A DNA stretch of 64,000 nucleotides from contig NZ_JADMVE010000001.1 in the NCBI RefSeq assembly GCF_015547515.1, positions 930,406-994,405 on the forward strand, written 5' to 3'. The notes under the pieces were generated by a model. That model was not told where the DNA came from. It was given only the letters and a program-made list of their open reading frames with translations, and ran no database searches. The first letter of the stretch is position 1. Each line of letters begins with the position of its first letter. Position numbers and translations under genes: made by a program. Source of the stretch: Eubacterium sp. 1001713B170207_170306_E7. GTDB taxonomy: Bacteria > Bacillota > Clostridia > Eubacteriales > Eubacteriaceae. Shown piece after piece: positions 27,327 to 37,098 of this stretch.

Positions 27327-28554
27327 AGCCCATTTTCCTCCTTATTTGTCCAAGGCTTTTTGTAAACTGATGGATCTCCGCCTCTGTATTATAAAACGCA
27401 ATGCTGGCGCGTGTCGCTGAGGGAATGCTTAAATACTGTAAAAGCGGCTGAGCGCAGTGGTGTCCTGCTCTGACGGCAATGTGATCCGCATCCAAAACAG
27501 CCGCGACATCATGCGGGTGTACCCCTTCCAGTGTAAAAGTGAGGATACCGTGGTGTTCTCCGGGATGCTCTGAGCCCAGGATCGTGATCCCCGGAATAGC
27601 CTGCATTGCCTCCATGGCCATTGCTGTGAGGATTTCATCTCTTTCCTGAATCGTTTTAAAGCCAAGATCTTTGATATAGCGAATAGCTGCGGCCAGAGCT
27701 ACTGCACCGGCAGCGTTGACAGTCCCTGCCTCAAATTTGTGTGGCACCGGGGCAAGGGTAATCTCTGTTCTGCTGACAGACTCAATCATTTCACCACCAC
27801 ACAGGAATGGGGGCATTTTTTCCAGAAGCGATTCTTTCCCATAGAGAACGCCGATACCCATGGGCGCCAGCATTTTATGGCCAGAGAAAGCCAGAAAGTC
27901 GACACCCAGAGCCGATACATCAACCGGAATATGAGGCACACTCTGCGCACCATCCGCGACCACCACAGCCCCTTTTTCATGACATATTTGGGAAATTCTC
28001 TTTAAGTCGTTGATCCGTCCAAATATATTGGACATATGGGTTACTGCCACTATTTTCGTTTGATCTGTAAGAATCCTGCGCAGATTTTCTTCCTCAATTC
28101 CCCCCTGTGGATCACATTCCAGATATTTTATGACGGCGCCGGTTCGCTGTGCGGCCTGCTGCCAGGGAAGCAGACTGCTGTGATGCTCCATAACGCTCAC
28201 CACAATCTCGTCGCCGGGCTGCAGCGTCTGAGCACCCCAGCTATAAGCAACAAGGTTGAGGCTTTCTGTCGCGTTTCGCGTAAAAACGATTTCCTTTGAG
28301 CTGGAAGCTCCGATGAAGTGCTGCACGGTGCATCGTGCTTCTTCATATTGCTCAGTCGCTTTTTCCGCCAGGCTGTACAGACCTCTGAAAGGATTGGCGT
28401 TAAACTGTTCGTAAAAATTCTTTTCAGCCTGGAGGACACATTCCGGTTTTTGTGAAGTTGCCGCATTATCGAGATAAACTAACGGATTGTTCTTTAAGAA
28501 GGGAAAGCTGTTCCGTATCCAATCAAGGTTTTGTTTTCTTTCGTCTTTCATCAT
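27316..28554 (-). CDS. sufS: Cysteine desulfurase SufS
   Basis: 412-residue PLP enzyme that removes sulfur from cysteine. The Schiff-base lysine is in AFSGHKMLAPMGIGVLYG (about residue 230) and the persulfide cysteine in RAGHHCAQPLLQYL (about 366), the class II pattern. The start ATG overlaps the sufD stop by 1 nt; a second ATG follows at once, so the start is uncertain by one codon. SufU next door is its usual partner. Confidence 0.94.
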   Translation of the reverse strand: MMKDERKQNLDWIRNSFPFLKNNPLVYLDNAATSQKPECVLQAEKNFYEQFNANPFRGLYSLAEKATEQYEEARCTVQHFIGASSSKEIVFTRNATESLNLVAYSWGAQTLQPGDEIVVSVMEHHSSLLPWQQAAQRTGAVIKYLECDPQGGIEEENLRRILTDQTKIVAVTHMSNIFGRINDLKRISQICHEKGAVVVADGAQSVPHIPVDVSALGVDFLAFSGHKMLAPMGIGVLYGKESLLEKMPPFLCGGEMIESVSRTEITLAPVPHKFEAGTVNAAGAVALAAAIRYIKDLGFKTIQERDEILTAMAMEAMQAIPGITILGSEHPGEHHGILTFTLEGVHPHDVAAVLDADHIAVRAGHHCAQPLLQYLSIPSATRASIAFYNTEAEIHQFTKSLGQIRRKMGYGE

Positions 28555-29615
28555 CAGTACCTCTTTAAATACCGCTGAACCTGTTCTCTTGTGTGATCAT
28601 CAGGTATTTTCCGGCACAGTGCATCAATGCGCGCTTTTGCCATCATCTCATAGGCCTTCTCCTGGCTTATCCCCCGTGATTCCACATAAAACATTAAGGC
28701 CTCATCAAGCCGGCCAATGGTGGCACCATGGCTTCCCTGGACATCCTCTTCACCGCATAGAATAAGAGGGATCGTCTGATTAATCACGGTGTCATCCATC
28801 AGGAGAACATCCTCCTTTTCCTCTCCTGACGCTTCGGAAGCCCCGGTTTTAAAGTCGATTGTGCCTCTGAATAACTTAAAGGCATGATCCCTGAGAACAC
28901 CGGACGCCGTTATTTTACTCTGTGTGCGTTTTCCTCTGTGCAGTGCCACATAATTCATATCCAGCTTTTCCTCTGTGCGTACGAGATAGCCGATATCCTC
29001 GTTCCACACGCTGTCGTCGCCCAGCAGCTCTATCGCGCAGCCCAGATACGTTTCTTTCCCGCCAGCGATCAGCTGAACCACTTCGATTTTCGCGCCCTCC
29101 TTGCAGATACCGCCAATATCGTTTAAACAGGTGAAATCCTGTCCCAGCCGCTGGATCTGTACCAGATGGACCGTAGCATTTTTCTCCGCCAGGATTTTAG
29201 TCTGTAATCCCGAGAGCCCACTGCTCGCATCTTCTGAAGTGCAGTCCATAATAACGGTCATTTCGCTGTTTTCTGATGCCCACAGCCTGAAGGCATTTAC
29301 TTTCCTTGCATTTTTCCCATAGCTGAGCGACAGCTTGACCGGCGTCTTGATCTTTTTGCCAGCGGTACTTTTAAAAATTCTTGGCAATACTGATGAGTGC
29401 TCTGTCAGCCGGTCCATATCTTCTCCCATACCCGTTGATATCTGTTCAAGAGCGGGAAATGTCTTTGTCTCCTCGATTATTTGCTGCGGCAGGCTTGATT
29501 CGAGATTTGCTTCTCCGTCCATTACTACCTGCTGCAGCGCTGCATTGTTCATATGAAGCCAGTTCCATGTGCGGACCGGCAAATGGTTTATGGTCATGTC
29601 AAGTCCCTGATTCAT
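28554..29615 (-). CDS. sufD: Fe-S cluster scaffold subunit SufD
   Basis: 353 residues, a shortened SufB/SufD beta-helix protein. The C-terminal part keeps the family pattern (AGGKETYLG, ASGVLRDHAFKLFRGTIDF, SHGATIGRLDEALMFYVESRGISQEKA). It forms the SufBC2D scaffold. GAGGATTGCG lies upstream of the ATG, 33 bp after sufB. Confidence 0.92.
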   Translation of the reverse strand: MNQGLDMTINHLPVRTWNWLHMNNAALQQVVMDGEANLESSLPQQIIEETKTFPALEQISTGMGEDMDRLTEHSSVLPRIFKSTAGKKIKTPVKLSLSYGKNARKVNAFRLWASENSEMTVIMDCTSEDASSGLSGLQTKILAEKNATVHLVQIQRLGQDFTCLNDIGGICKEGAKIEVVQLIAGGKETYLGCAIELLGDDSVWNEDIGYLVRTEEKLDMNYVALHRGKRTQSKITASGVLRDHAFKLFRGTIDFKTGASEASGEEKEDVLLMDDTVINQTIPLILCGEEDVQGSHGATIGRLDEALMFYVESRGISQEKAYEMMAKARIDALCRKIPDDHTREQVQRYLKRY

Positions 29616-29648
29616 CGCAATCCTCGCTTTTCTATTTTAATTCGCATC

Positions 29649-31055
29649 CTATCCAATACTTCCCTTCATTTCCAGGCGTATGAGGTTGTTCATTTCCACC
29701 GCGTACTCAAGCGGCAGCTCCTTTGATACATTGTCGGCAAATCCGCTGACAATCATCGCCTTTGCTTCCTCCTCGGATATACCCCTTGACATTAAGTAAA
29801 AGACCGCCTCGTCACTGATTTTCCCAATCTGGGCCTCATGGCCGATATCTGCATCCTGTGTACGAATATCCATTGCAGGGACTGTATCGGACCTTGAGCG
29901 TGAATCCAGCATTAAGGACTCGCAGGTTGCCGCAGATTTGCTTTTCGCAGCCTTGGCTGTCACGACAATGGCACTTCTAAAGGTACTAATACCGCCATCC
30001 TTGGAGATTGAGCGGGTATTGACGTAGGATGAGGTGTCCGGAGCATTATGAACGACTTTTGTGCCTGTATCCAGATTCTGTCCTTTCCCCGCGAAGGTAA
30101 CACCTGTAAATTCTGTCCTTGCGCCCTCGCCATCCAGGATACTCATGGGGTACAGATAAGATATATGTGAACCAAAAGAGCCTGATACCCACTCGATTGT
30201 ACCGCCCTTTTCAACCTTTGCCTTTTTTGTATTCAGATTGTACATGTTCTTAGACCAGTTCTCAATCGTTGAGTAGCGCAGCCTGGCGTTTTTACCGATG
30301 TAGAGCTCTACACAGCCTGCGTGCAGATTTGCTACACTGTATTTCGGTGCAGAGCAGCCCTCGATGAAGTGGAGGCTGGCACCTTCGTCGACAATGATAA
30401 GCGTGTGCTCAAACTGTCCTGCTCCTGGTGCGTTCAACCGGAAATAGGACTGAAGCGGTATGGTAACCGATACCCCTGGCGGCACATAAACAAACGAACC
30501 GCCTGACCACACTGCTCCGTGCAGCGCTGCGAATTTATGGTCTGTGGGCGGTACCAGCTTCATAAAATGTTTCTTGACCATCCCAGCGTATTTACCTTTC
30601 AGAGCGCTCTCCATATCCGTATAGACAACGCCCTGAGCCGCAACCTCATCCCGCACATTGTGGTAGACCAGCTCAGAATCATACTGTGCACCGACGCCGG
30701 CCAGCGATTTTCTTTCTGCTTTTGGGATACCTAACAGCTCAAAGGTTTTTTTGATCTCTGGCGGCACCTCTGACCATTTTGCGCTCATTTTGGTGTTTGG
30801 CCTGACATAAGTAACAATCTGGTCCATGTCAAAGTCACTCAGATCGGGGCCCCAGTCTGGCAACGCCGTTTCATGATAAATTTGCAGGGATCGCAAACGA
30901 AACAGCTCCATCCACAAAGGATCATTTTTTTCACGGGAAATCTGCTCGACAATTTCTGTGGTCAGCCCCTGTTTAACACGGTAAGTATCCCGCTCATCAT
31001 TTTTTATATCATAAATGCTCCTGTTGACATCCTCCACATAGGTTTTTTCCTTCAT
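29649..31055 (-). CDS. sufB: Fe-S cluster scaffold subunit SufB
   Basis: 468 residues, full SufB length. Conserved blocks include GGSFVYVPPGVSVTIPLQSYFRLN, CSAPKYSVANLHAGCVELYIG, STIENWSKNMYNLNTKKA and SCESLMLD-like ATCESLMLDSRSRSDTVPAMDI. SufB carries the site where new clusters form. AGAGGAGG precedes the ATG; overlaps sufC by 4 bp. Confidence 0.95.
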   Translation of the reverse strand: MKEKTYVEDVNRSIYDIKNDERDTYRVKQGLTTEIVEQISREKNDPLWMELFRLRSLQIYHETALPDWGPDLSDFDMDQIVTYVRPNTKMSAKWSEVPPEIKKTFELLGIPKAERKSLAGVGAQYDSELVYHNVRDEVAAQGVVYTDMESALKGKYAGMVKKHFMKLVPPTDHKFAALHGAVWSGGSFVYVPPGVSVTIPLQSYFRLNAPGAGQFEHTLIIVDEGASLHFIEGCSAPKYSVANLHAGCVELYIGKNARLRYSTIENWSKNMYNLNTKKAKVEKGGTIEWVSGSFGSHISYLYPMSILDGEGARTEFTGVTFAGKGQNLDTGTKVVHNAPDTSSYVNTRSISKDGGISTFRSAIVVTAKAAKSKSAATCESLMLDSRSRSDTVPAMDIRTQDADIGHEAQIGKISDEAVFYLMSRGISEEEAKAMIVSGFADNVSKELPLEYAVEMNNLIRLEMKGSIG

Positions 31056-31810
31056 GCCTTTTCCTCCTCTGCAGTGTACCCCTCAAAACCATTCCGGTTT
31101 ATCTGCTCAACCAGAGATCGGCCGCCGGATGCGGCTATTTTTCCGTCTACCAGCACATGCGTCACGTCCACATGCAGTGATTCCAAAATTTTGGTGCTGT
31201 GTGTAATGATCAGAAGAGTGCCTTTTCTGTCCTTCTGATATTCCCTTACGCCTCTGGAAACCGTGCGTACTGCGTCAATGTCAAGTCCTGAATCTGTCTC
31301 GTCCAGGATCGCCAGGGTTGGCTTCAGCATCAGAAGCTGTAAAATCTCTGCTTTCTTTTTTTCTCCGCCGGAAAAGCCAACATTGAGATCTCGGTCCGCA
31401 TAGCTACTGTCCATCTGCAAAACACGCATGGACTTTTCCATCTCTTTCCTGAAATCCCACAGTCTTAAACGCTTCCCGCTCCGCTGCTCAGCGGCATTGC
31501 GGATAAAATTTCCAAGTGATATCCCAGGGACCTCCAAAGGGTTCTGAAAAGAAAGAAAAATCCCGTCTCTGGCCCTCTGATCCACAGTCTTCTCCGAAAG
31601 ATCTTCGCCATTAAACAGGATTTCCCCATCTGTAACCTCATATTGCGATGCGCCCATCAGCGCATAACCCAGAGTCGACTTCCCTGCACCGTTTGGCCCC
31701 ATGAGTACATGGGTTTCCCCTTTGTTGATCTTTAAATCGACACCATGGAGAATCTCTTTTTCTCCTACGTTGACGGACAACTGGTTTACCTCTAATAATG
31801 CTTGTGACAT
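31052..31810 (-). CDS. sufC: Fe-S cluster assembly ATPase SufC
   Basis: 252 residues from the ATG at 31810, which has GGAGG 5 nt upstream; the frame extends 7 codons further without support. ABC-type ATPase: Walker A GPNGAGKST, signature VGFSGGEKKKAEILQ, Walker B LAILDETDSGLDIDAV. It drives conformational change of SufBD. First gene of sufCBDSU, which has a near-consensus promoter and no adjacent Rrf2/SufR regulator. Confidence 0.95.
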   Translation of the reverse strand: MSQALLEVNQLSVNVGEKEILHGVDLKINKGETHVLMGPNGAGKSTLGYALMGASQYEVTDGEILFNGEDLSEKTVDQRARDGIFLSFQNPLEVPGISLGNFIRNAAEQRSGKRLRLWDFRKEMEKSMRVLQMDSSYADRDLNVGFSGGEKKKAEILQLLMLKPTLAILDETDSGLDIDAVRTVSRGVREYQKDRKGTLLIITHSTKILESLHVDVTHVLVDGKIAASGGRSLVEQINRNGFEGYTAEEEKA

Positions 31811-31882
31811 TTTTTCCTCCATGTTTATCATAAATTTCGCCAGATAATTCCGAGTGTTTTGCTGGGAATTAATGGTACGTTT

Positions 31883-31911
31883 ATTATAGCGCTGTTCACC
31901 CTTGCTTTCAA
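31883..31911 (-). promoter_or_regulatory. Promoter of the suf operon
   Basis: TTGAAA, 17 nt, TATAAT on the minus strand, 73 bp upstream of the sufC ATG. No clear dyad overlaps it. Confidence 0.65.
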
Positions 31912-31967
31912 CCGCGTAAACACACGTAATTTAGTGGCAGTATAGTTTTTTACTTTGATGAAAACAA

Positions 31968-31998
31968 AGAATGGCCATCTGAATCAGATGGCCATTCT
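31968..31998 (-). terminator. Terminator of the ECF/ABC transport operon
   Basis: Almost perfect palindrome (AGAATGGCCATCTGA and its complement) followed by TTGTTTT on the minus strand, 70 bp after the last ABC gene. Confidence 0.8.
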
Positions 31999-32068
31999 CC
32001 GATACCTCAGTAAGCCGTGCTTCTGCCTGATATGGTACCGGTAAATCTTTTTCTGGTTCTGGTACTGC

Positions 32069-33805
32069 TTAAACCGACCACTCCATGCTTTCCTGTTGGA
32101 GGGAATACAGCCTCTGGTAGAGCCCTTTATGATCCATAAGTGTTTCGTGGGTACCTTCCTCCACCACCTTTCCCTCATCAAGGACAATAATTTTGTCTGC
32201 CCCGGCCACTGTTCTCAGGCGGTGGGCGATGACAAGAACTGTTTTATCCGCGATCAGGTGTGAAATTGCCTGTTGAATGAGCATCTCATTTTCAGGGTCC
32301 AGAGATGCTGTGGCTTCATCCAACAGAATAATCGGAGCATTTTTTAATAGCGCACGGGCAATAGATATACGCTGCCGCTCCCCCCCGGAAATGGTGCTGC
32401 CGTTTTCGCCCAGCATGGTATTGTACCCATCAGGCATTTTTTCAATAAACACGTCACAGCAGGCGGCCTTTGCCGCCGCCAGAACTTCTTCCTCGGTAGC
32501 ATCCATGTTTCCGATTTTAATATTGTTATAAACAGTATCATTAAAAAGTACAACATCCTGAAAAACATAAGACATATAATCCATAAGGTATTCCGGATCC
32601 AGTGTGCTGATGTCCACTCCTCCCAGGATAATACTTCCGCCGCTGATATCCCAGAAGCGGGCGGCAAGCTTAGCAACTGTGCTTTTTCCGCTCCCCGATG
32701 GACCGACCAGTGCCGTGATGGCCTTTTCAGAAATGGTGAAGCTGACATCCTTCAGCACCTCCTCGGTATTGTAACCAAAGCGTACATGGTCAAACACAAT
32801 CTCACAGTCTGGAAGCTCGATGTCCTCCCGCCCTTCCTGATAATCTACCTCACGAAGTGCCTTCATCCGCCGAACGGACTGCAGAGAGTGGAATAATTCC
32901 GGCAGCAGTGTCAGCTCTGTGAGGATCGGTCCATAGATGCGAACAACAATGAGATAAAACATCAAAAGTGGAATAAGCTCGATTTTACCACCAGTCAGGA
33001 GCTGTGCGCCAGCAAAAATCGTGAGGCCAATACCCGCCTGGAGAATTAACTGTGCGCCTGTGACCAGCGTTCCGGTAAACAGCTCCATTTTAATGGCCAT
33101 TTTTTTCATAAACAACAGCGCTGTGTTCAATTCCTTTGATTTTTCACCGGCCATATTGCAGGACTTGATCACCTTGATGCCTTCAATATACTCCTGCACC
33201 TGTTCCGAAGCCTTCAGCTTTGAATCAATCTGACGTTTGTTCATTTTATCCTGCCACTTTCTGCTCAAAAAAATGATGGCAAAGGCAATGGGAATGGTGC
33301 AGTACACCGTAAGCGCCAGACGCCAGTCAAAGAAAGCAAGGCAGACGCAGATAACCGTGCAGGAGATGGCATTTGAAATCAGCTGAGGCACCACATGGCT
33401 CAGTACATGTTCAAGGGTTGAGCAGTCACCGATCAGGTTGGTTGTCAATTCTGAAAGGTCCTTCGCGTTAAAAAAGCTCATGGGCAGGAGCCGTATGCGC
33501 TCCGCTACTGATACCCTTGTGTTTTCCGCTTCCATGTAGGAAGTAATATAGGTTTTTTTATAATCATTTTTATTGGCCAGAAATACCAGAACAAAGCTGA
33601 CGATTCCCAGTCCAAAAAGGAGCCACATGCGGTTCCAGTCCAGGGTACCTCCCATGAGCGGTTTCAGCAGCTCAACAAATATCTGGATGGTCACACAAAA
33701 AGGAAGCATAAGGGATAAATTGGTCAAAGTGCAGGCCAGAATAGCCTTTTTCAGATTCTCATAGCCCTTGTCACTAAGTTGAAAAAGCGTTTGTAATTTA
33801 TGCAT
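32069..33805 (-). CDS. Exporter-fold ABC transporter, second half (IrtB/YbtQ-like)
   Basis: 578 residues: six membrane helices (residues 20-300) and an ATPase with GPSGSGKST, signature ISGGERQRISIARAL and Walker B IILLDEATASLDPENE. Overlaps the upstream ABC gene by 8 bp, so the two form a heterodimer. Because the pair follows ECF genes and an AraC regulator, it resembles the IrtAB/YbtPQ proteins, which have an exporter fold but import ferric siderophores. Function by context only; a drug exporter is the alternative. Confidence 0.85.
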   Translation of the reverse strand: MHKLQTLFQLSDKGYENLKKAILACTLTNLSLMLPFCVTIQIFVELLKPLMGGTLDWNRMWLLFGLGIVSFVLVFLANKNDYKKTYITSYMEAENTRVSVAERIRLLPMSFFNAKDLSELTTNLIGDCSTLEHVLSHVVPQLISNAISCTVICVCLAFFDWRLALTVYCTIPIAFAIIFLSRKWQDKMNKRQIDSKLKASEQVQEYIEGIKVIKSCNMAGEKSKELNTALLFMKKMAIKMELFTGTLVTGAQLILQAGIGLTIFAGAQLLTGGKIELIPLLMFYLIVVRIYGPILTELTLLPELFHSLQSVRRMKALREVDYQEGREDIELPDCEIVFDHVRFGYNTEEVLKDVSFTISEKAITALVGPSGSGKSTVAKLAARFWDISGGSIILGGVDISTLDPEYLMDYMSYVFQDVVLFNDTVYNNIKIGNMDATEEEVLAAAKAACCDVFIEKMPDGYNTMLGENGSTISGGERQRISIARALLKNAPIILLDEATASLDPENEMLIQQAISHLIADKTVLVIAHRLRTVAGADKIIVLDEGKVVEEGTHETLMDHKGLYQRLYSLQQESMEWSV

Positions 33806-35624
33806 TTGCGGTCACCTCCTTTTCAAGCTTCCAGTTGAGCGTCTGCATATAGGTATCCCACATCATTCTGTATTTTCCATTCTTCCGTATCAGCGCGTCA
33901 TGTGTTCCCCGTTCTTTAAGCTCACCATCCTCCATCACAAGGATATTATCCGCGCTGCGGATCGTCGACAGACGGTGCGCGATCATAATAACGGTTTTAT
34001 CCGCCATCAAAGCCTGCAGTGCCTGCTGAATCAGATGTTCATTTTCCGGATCGGAAAAAGCTGTCGCCTCGTCCAACACCAGAACCGGCGCATTTTTGAT
34101 AATCGCTCTGGCAATGGCCACGCGCTGCTGTTCTCCTCCTGACAGGTAAATACCATCACGTCCGTACACGGTATGGTAACCCCGGGGCAGAGCGCTGATA
34201 AAGCTATGGCACTGCGCCGCTTTGGCTGCTGCAATAACCTCCTCATCCGTGGCGTCTGGTTTACCCAGCCGGATATTTTCCATCAGGCTCTGTTTAAACA
34301 AGAACACATCCTGAAAAACAAAACTGACAATGGACATAAGCTCTTCGTTGGCGATATGTCGGATGTCCACACCGCCGATAGCGATACGACCCTCCGTGAC
34401 ATCATAAAATCTCGGGATAAGGTGCGCGATGGTGGATTTTCCGCCGCCAGATGGACCCACCACCGCGGTTACACATCCCGCGGGAGCTGTAAAGCTCACA
34501 TCCTTTAGCGCCTGAACTGTCTGGTCGCTATTATAGGAAAAAGATACATGCTCAAATGATACATCTCCGCCTGCGCAGGCTTTTGGGTTGGCGGGTTCTG
34601 GCAGTGGCGTCATATTGAGCACCTCGTCCATCCGGTCGACACAGGAGCTGATCTGCATGCAGTTGGTCGAACTGTACATAACCTTCATCATTACCGAGGA
34701 TATGGATGGAACAAACAGCAAATAAAAGATTACCGTTGAAGCGAATTCCCCATAATCTGCGGCAGATGTTCCCACTCCGATTAAAATAGCAAGAGGAATC
34801 AGAAACAGGTAAATATTGTTGACAATGGCAGTATACAGAGACATAATATTCTCCCAGCTGAGGGTATAAGGAATTACAAAGCTGGTGTAATTTTTTATGG
34901 ACGCGTGCAGACGGTTAAAGGAATAAACAGTCTGGCGAAACGCCTTGACGACGGTGATCCCCCGGATATATTCTACAGACGCATTGTTCATGTCCTCCAT
35001 TGCCTGCTGGTACTTATCCATCATTTCCTTTGCCGCCGCTCCCCCATAGCCAATCATTTCCACCACAAAGGCAATGATAACGCCGATCAGAGAAACAAGG
35101 CCAAAGCGCCAGTCCACCGAGAACAAAATGACAATCATGACTACCGGCGCCACCAGTGCTGCGACGATATCCGGCAGCTGATGCGCAATAAAGCCCTCTA
35201 TTTTTTCAATGTTTTCATCCGTAATTTTGCGCAGCTTACCGCTTCCGTAGTTTAAATGGAAGCCCAGAGGCAGCCGGGCAAGATAAGTGGTGAAATTGAT
35301 TTTCAATTCATAGAGCGTGCCAAAGGCTGCCAGATGTGACAGAATCAGAGCGGCAAAATAAAAGACGACGTTTGCCGCCACACCGCCGAAAGCAATCCAG
35401 CCCCATCGGATAATAGCCGCTGAGTGCTGTGCGTCAAAATCAGGGTATGCCGCGGTAATCTCTGTGATGATAAAATAGAGACAAAGATATGGGACAAAGG
35501 ACGCCACAGATGCCAGTGCTGATAACACAACGGATGGAATTGTCAGTGATTTTTTGATTCCGGCCAGTTGAAGCATTCTTCCAAAGCCGGATGGCTGTCT
35601 TTTTTGAGATACGTTTTCAGACAC
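33798..35624 (-). CDS. Exporter-fold ABC transporter, first half (IrtA/YbtP-like)
   Basis: 608 residues: six helices (residues 30-310) and an ATPase with GPSGGGKST, signature LSGGEQQRVAIARAI and Walker B VLVLDEATAFSDPENE. The D-loop reads AFSDPENE where the partner has ASLDPENE. No siderophore-interacting domain is fused, unlike mycobacterial IrtA. Overlaps the fused ECF ATPase gene by 8 bp, which ties the pair to the ECF module in one operon. Confidence 0.85.
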   Translation of the reverse strand: MSENVSQKRQPSGFGRMLQLAGIKKSLTIPSVVLSALASVASFVPYLCLYFIITEITAAYPDFDAQHSAAIIRWGWIAFGGVAANVVFYFAALILSHLAAFGTLYELKINFTTYLARLPLGFHLNYGSGKLRKITDENIEKIEGFIAHQLPDIVAALVAPVVMIVILFSVDWRFGLVSLIGVIIAFVVEMIGYGGAAAKEMMDKYQQAMEDMNNASVEYIRGITVVKAFRQTVYSFNRLHASIKNYTSFVIPYTLSWENIMSLYTAIVNNIYLFLIPLAILIGVGTSAADYGEFASTVIFYLLFVPSISSVMMKVMYSSTNCMQISSCVDRMDEVLNMTPLPEPANPKACAGGDVSFEHVSFSYNSDQTVQALKDVSFTAPAGCVTAVVGPSGGGKSTIAHLIPRFYDVTEGRIAIGGVDIRHIANEELMSIVSFVFQDVFLFKQSLMENIRLGKPDATDEEVIAAAKAAQCHSFISALPRGYHTVYGRDGIYLSGGEQQRVAIARAIIKNAPVLVLDEATAFSDPENEHLIQQALQALMADKTVIMIAHRLSTIRSADNILVMEDGELKERGTHDALIRKNGKYRMMWDTYMQTLNWKLEKEVTANA

Positions 35625-37098
35625 TCTTTTCTCCTCCTGTTATAAAGATTTTTCTGACTTTATCAATACCGGTTTCGTCTAAAGGATAAAATGACTCGAC
35701 CCGGCCGTTTTTAAGCTTTAGAACATGGGTGCAGCACCCCAGAATTAATTCCAGATCATGGGTGACTACCACAGTCAGCTGAAGCTTTTCCTGCGATGCC
35801 TGTATCAACGTGCACAGTTTTTTCATCCCACTGTAGTCCAGACCGCTTGTGGGCTCATCGTAAAACAGCAGCTGTTTCGACGCACAGAGGGCGGCGCAAA
35901 TGGCTACCCGCTGCTTCTGCCCGCCCGAAAGTGAGGCCGGATGACGCTCTGCATAGGCGTCGAGCTCCATTTTTTTCAAAACAGCACTGACCTTTAAAGC
36001 CTGCTCCTCAGGCAGATTCATTGTTACTTCATTTATCACACTGTCACAGAAAAGCTGATGGTTGACATCCTGCATAACCATATAGCTCAGCTTCGCCCGC
36101 TGCTTTGCCTTGAGAAGCTGTCCGTTTACTGCGATTTTCCCTTTGCATTTCAATATACCGCACAGACACCCGGCCAGCGTGCTCTTGCCAGCGCCATTTT
36201 CACCGACAAGCGCAATGACACTGCCTTTTGGCAGCTCCAGAGCGGGAATGTCCAGAACCATTTTTTTATTACGCTTACAGACTAAATCGGTTATCTGTAC
36301 CCCCGCAGAGGCAGTCGATGCTACTTGGGCTTTTACACCCTCTCTTTTTACGCCCCAAAGGCTAGTGCAGCGAAGGCCCATCTCGTCCAACGCATGGCAG
36401 GAAAGGCCTCTGAGCGTTTCCGGAGTATAACTGCCAGCAATCCGGCCATCCCGGATATAAAGAAAGCGGTCAGCCAAATCCATCAGGTAGTACAGCCGGT
36501 GTTCAGAGACCACAATACTCTTCCCTTTCTTTTTAAGCGCTGCCAGAATAGCATGAAGGCGATCAATGGCCTGGACATCCATGTTGGATGAGGGCTCGTC
36601 CAGAACAAACACCTCTGGATGCGCAGCGTAGACAGAGCCGCAGGCCACCTGCTGTTTTTCTCCGCCAGACAGCTCAAAAATACTACGCCCCATTAGGTCT
36701 CCCAATTGAAGCGCCTGCTTCGATTCGCAAATCCGCTCCAGAATAACCTCACGTTTCAAACCCTGGTTTTCACAGCCAAAGGCCATTTCTCCAGTGGTAT
36801 CCACATTAAAAAACTGGCTGCTGGGGTTTTGAAAAACACTGCCAACTATCCCAGAAGTTCTGATCAGCGGTTCTTCGGATACGCTCAGCCCGTTTACCAA
36901 AACAGTTCCTGATAATCGGCCTTCAAAAAAATGTGGGATGAGCCCGTTTATCAGCCGTGTGACTGTTGTCTTGCCGCAGCCGCTTTTCCCGCAGAGCACA
37001 ACGAACTCACCATCCGCCACTGTCAGGTTCAAGTCCCGGAGGGCTGCATTTTCGCTGTCATCCTGATAATTAAAATTAACGTTTTGAAGCTCAATCAC
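35617..37098 (-). CDS. ECF transporter ATPase with two fused ABC domains (EcfA-EcfA')
   Basis: 493 residues holding two complete ATPase domains: Walker A GKSGCGKTT near residue 39 and GENGAGKST near 300, signatures ELSGGEKQQVACGS and SLSGGQKQRVAICAAL, Walker B VFVLDEPSSNMD and LLFYDEPTSGLD. A fused pair replaces separate EcfA and EcfA'. The start is a GTG at 37098 with GGAGG 6 nt before it and overlaps ecfT by 4 bp. Confidence 0.92.
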   Translation of the reverse strand: MIELQNVNFNYQDDSENAALRDLNLTVADGEFVVLCGKSGCGKTTVTRLINGLIPHFFEGRLSGTVLVNGLSVSEEPLIRTSGIVGSVFQNPSSQFFNVDTTGEMAFGCENQGLKREVILERICESKQALQLGDLMGRSIFELSGGEKQQVACGSVYAAHPEVFVLDEPSSNMDVQAIDRLHAILAALKKKGKSIVVSEHRLYYLMDLADRFLYIRDGRIAGSYTPETLRGLSCHALDEMGLRCTSLWGVKREGVKAQVASTASAGVQITDLVCKRNKKMVLDIPALELPKGSVIALVGENGAGKSTLAGCLCGILKCKGKIAVNGQLLKAKQRAKLSYMVMQDVNHQLFCDSVINEVTMNLPEEQALKVSAVLKKMELDAYAERHPASLSGGQKQRVAICAALCASKQLLFYDEPTSGLDYSGMKKLCTLIQASQEKLQLTVVVTHDLELILGCCTHVLKLKNGRVESFYPLDETGIDKVRKIFITGGEKSV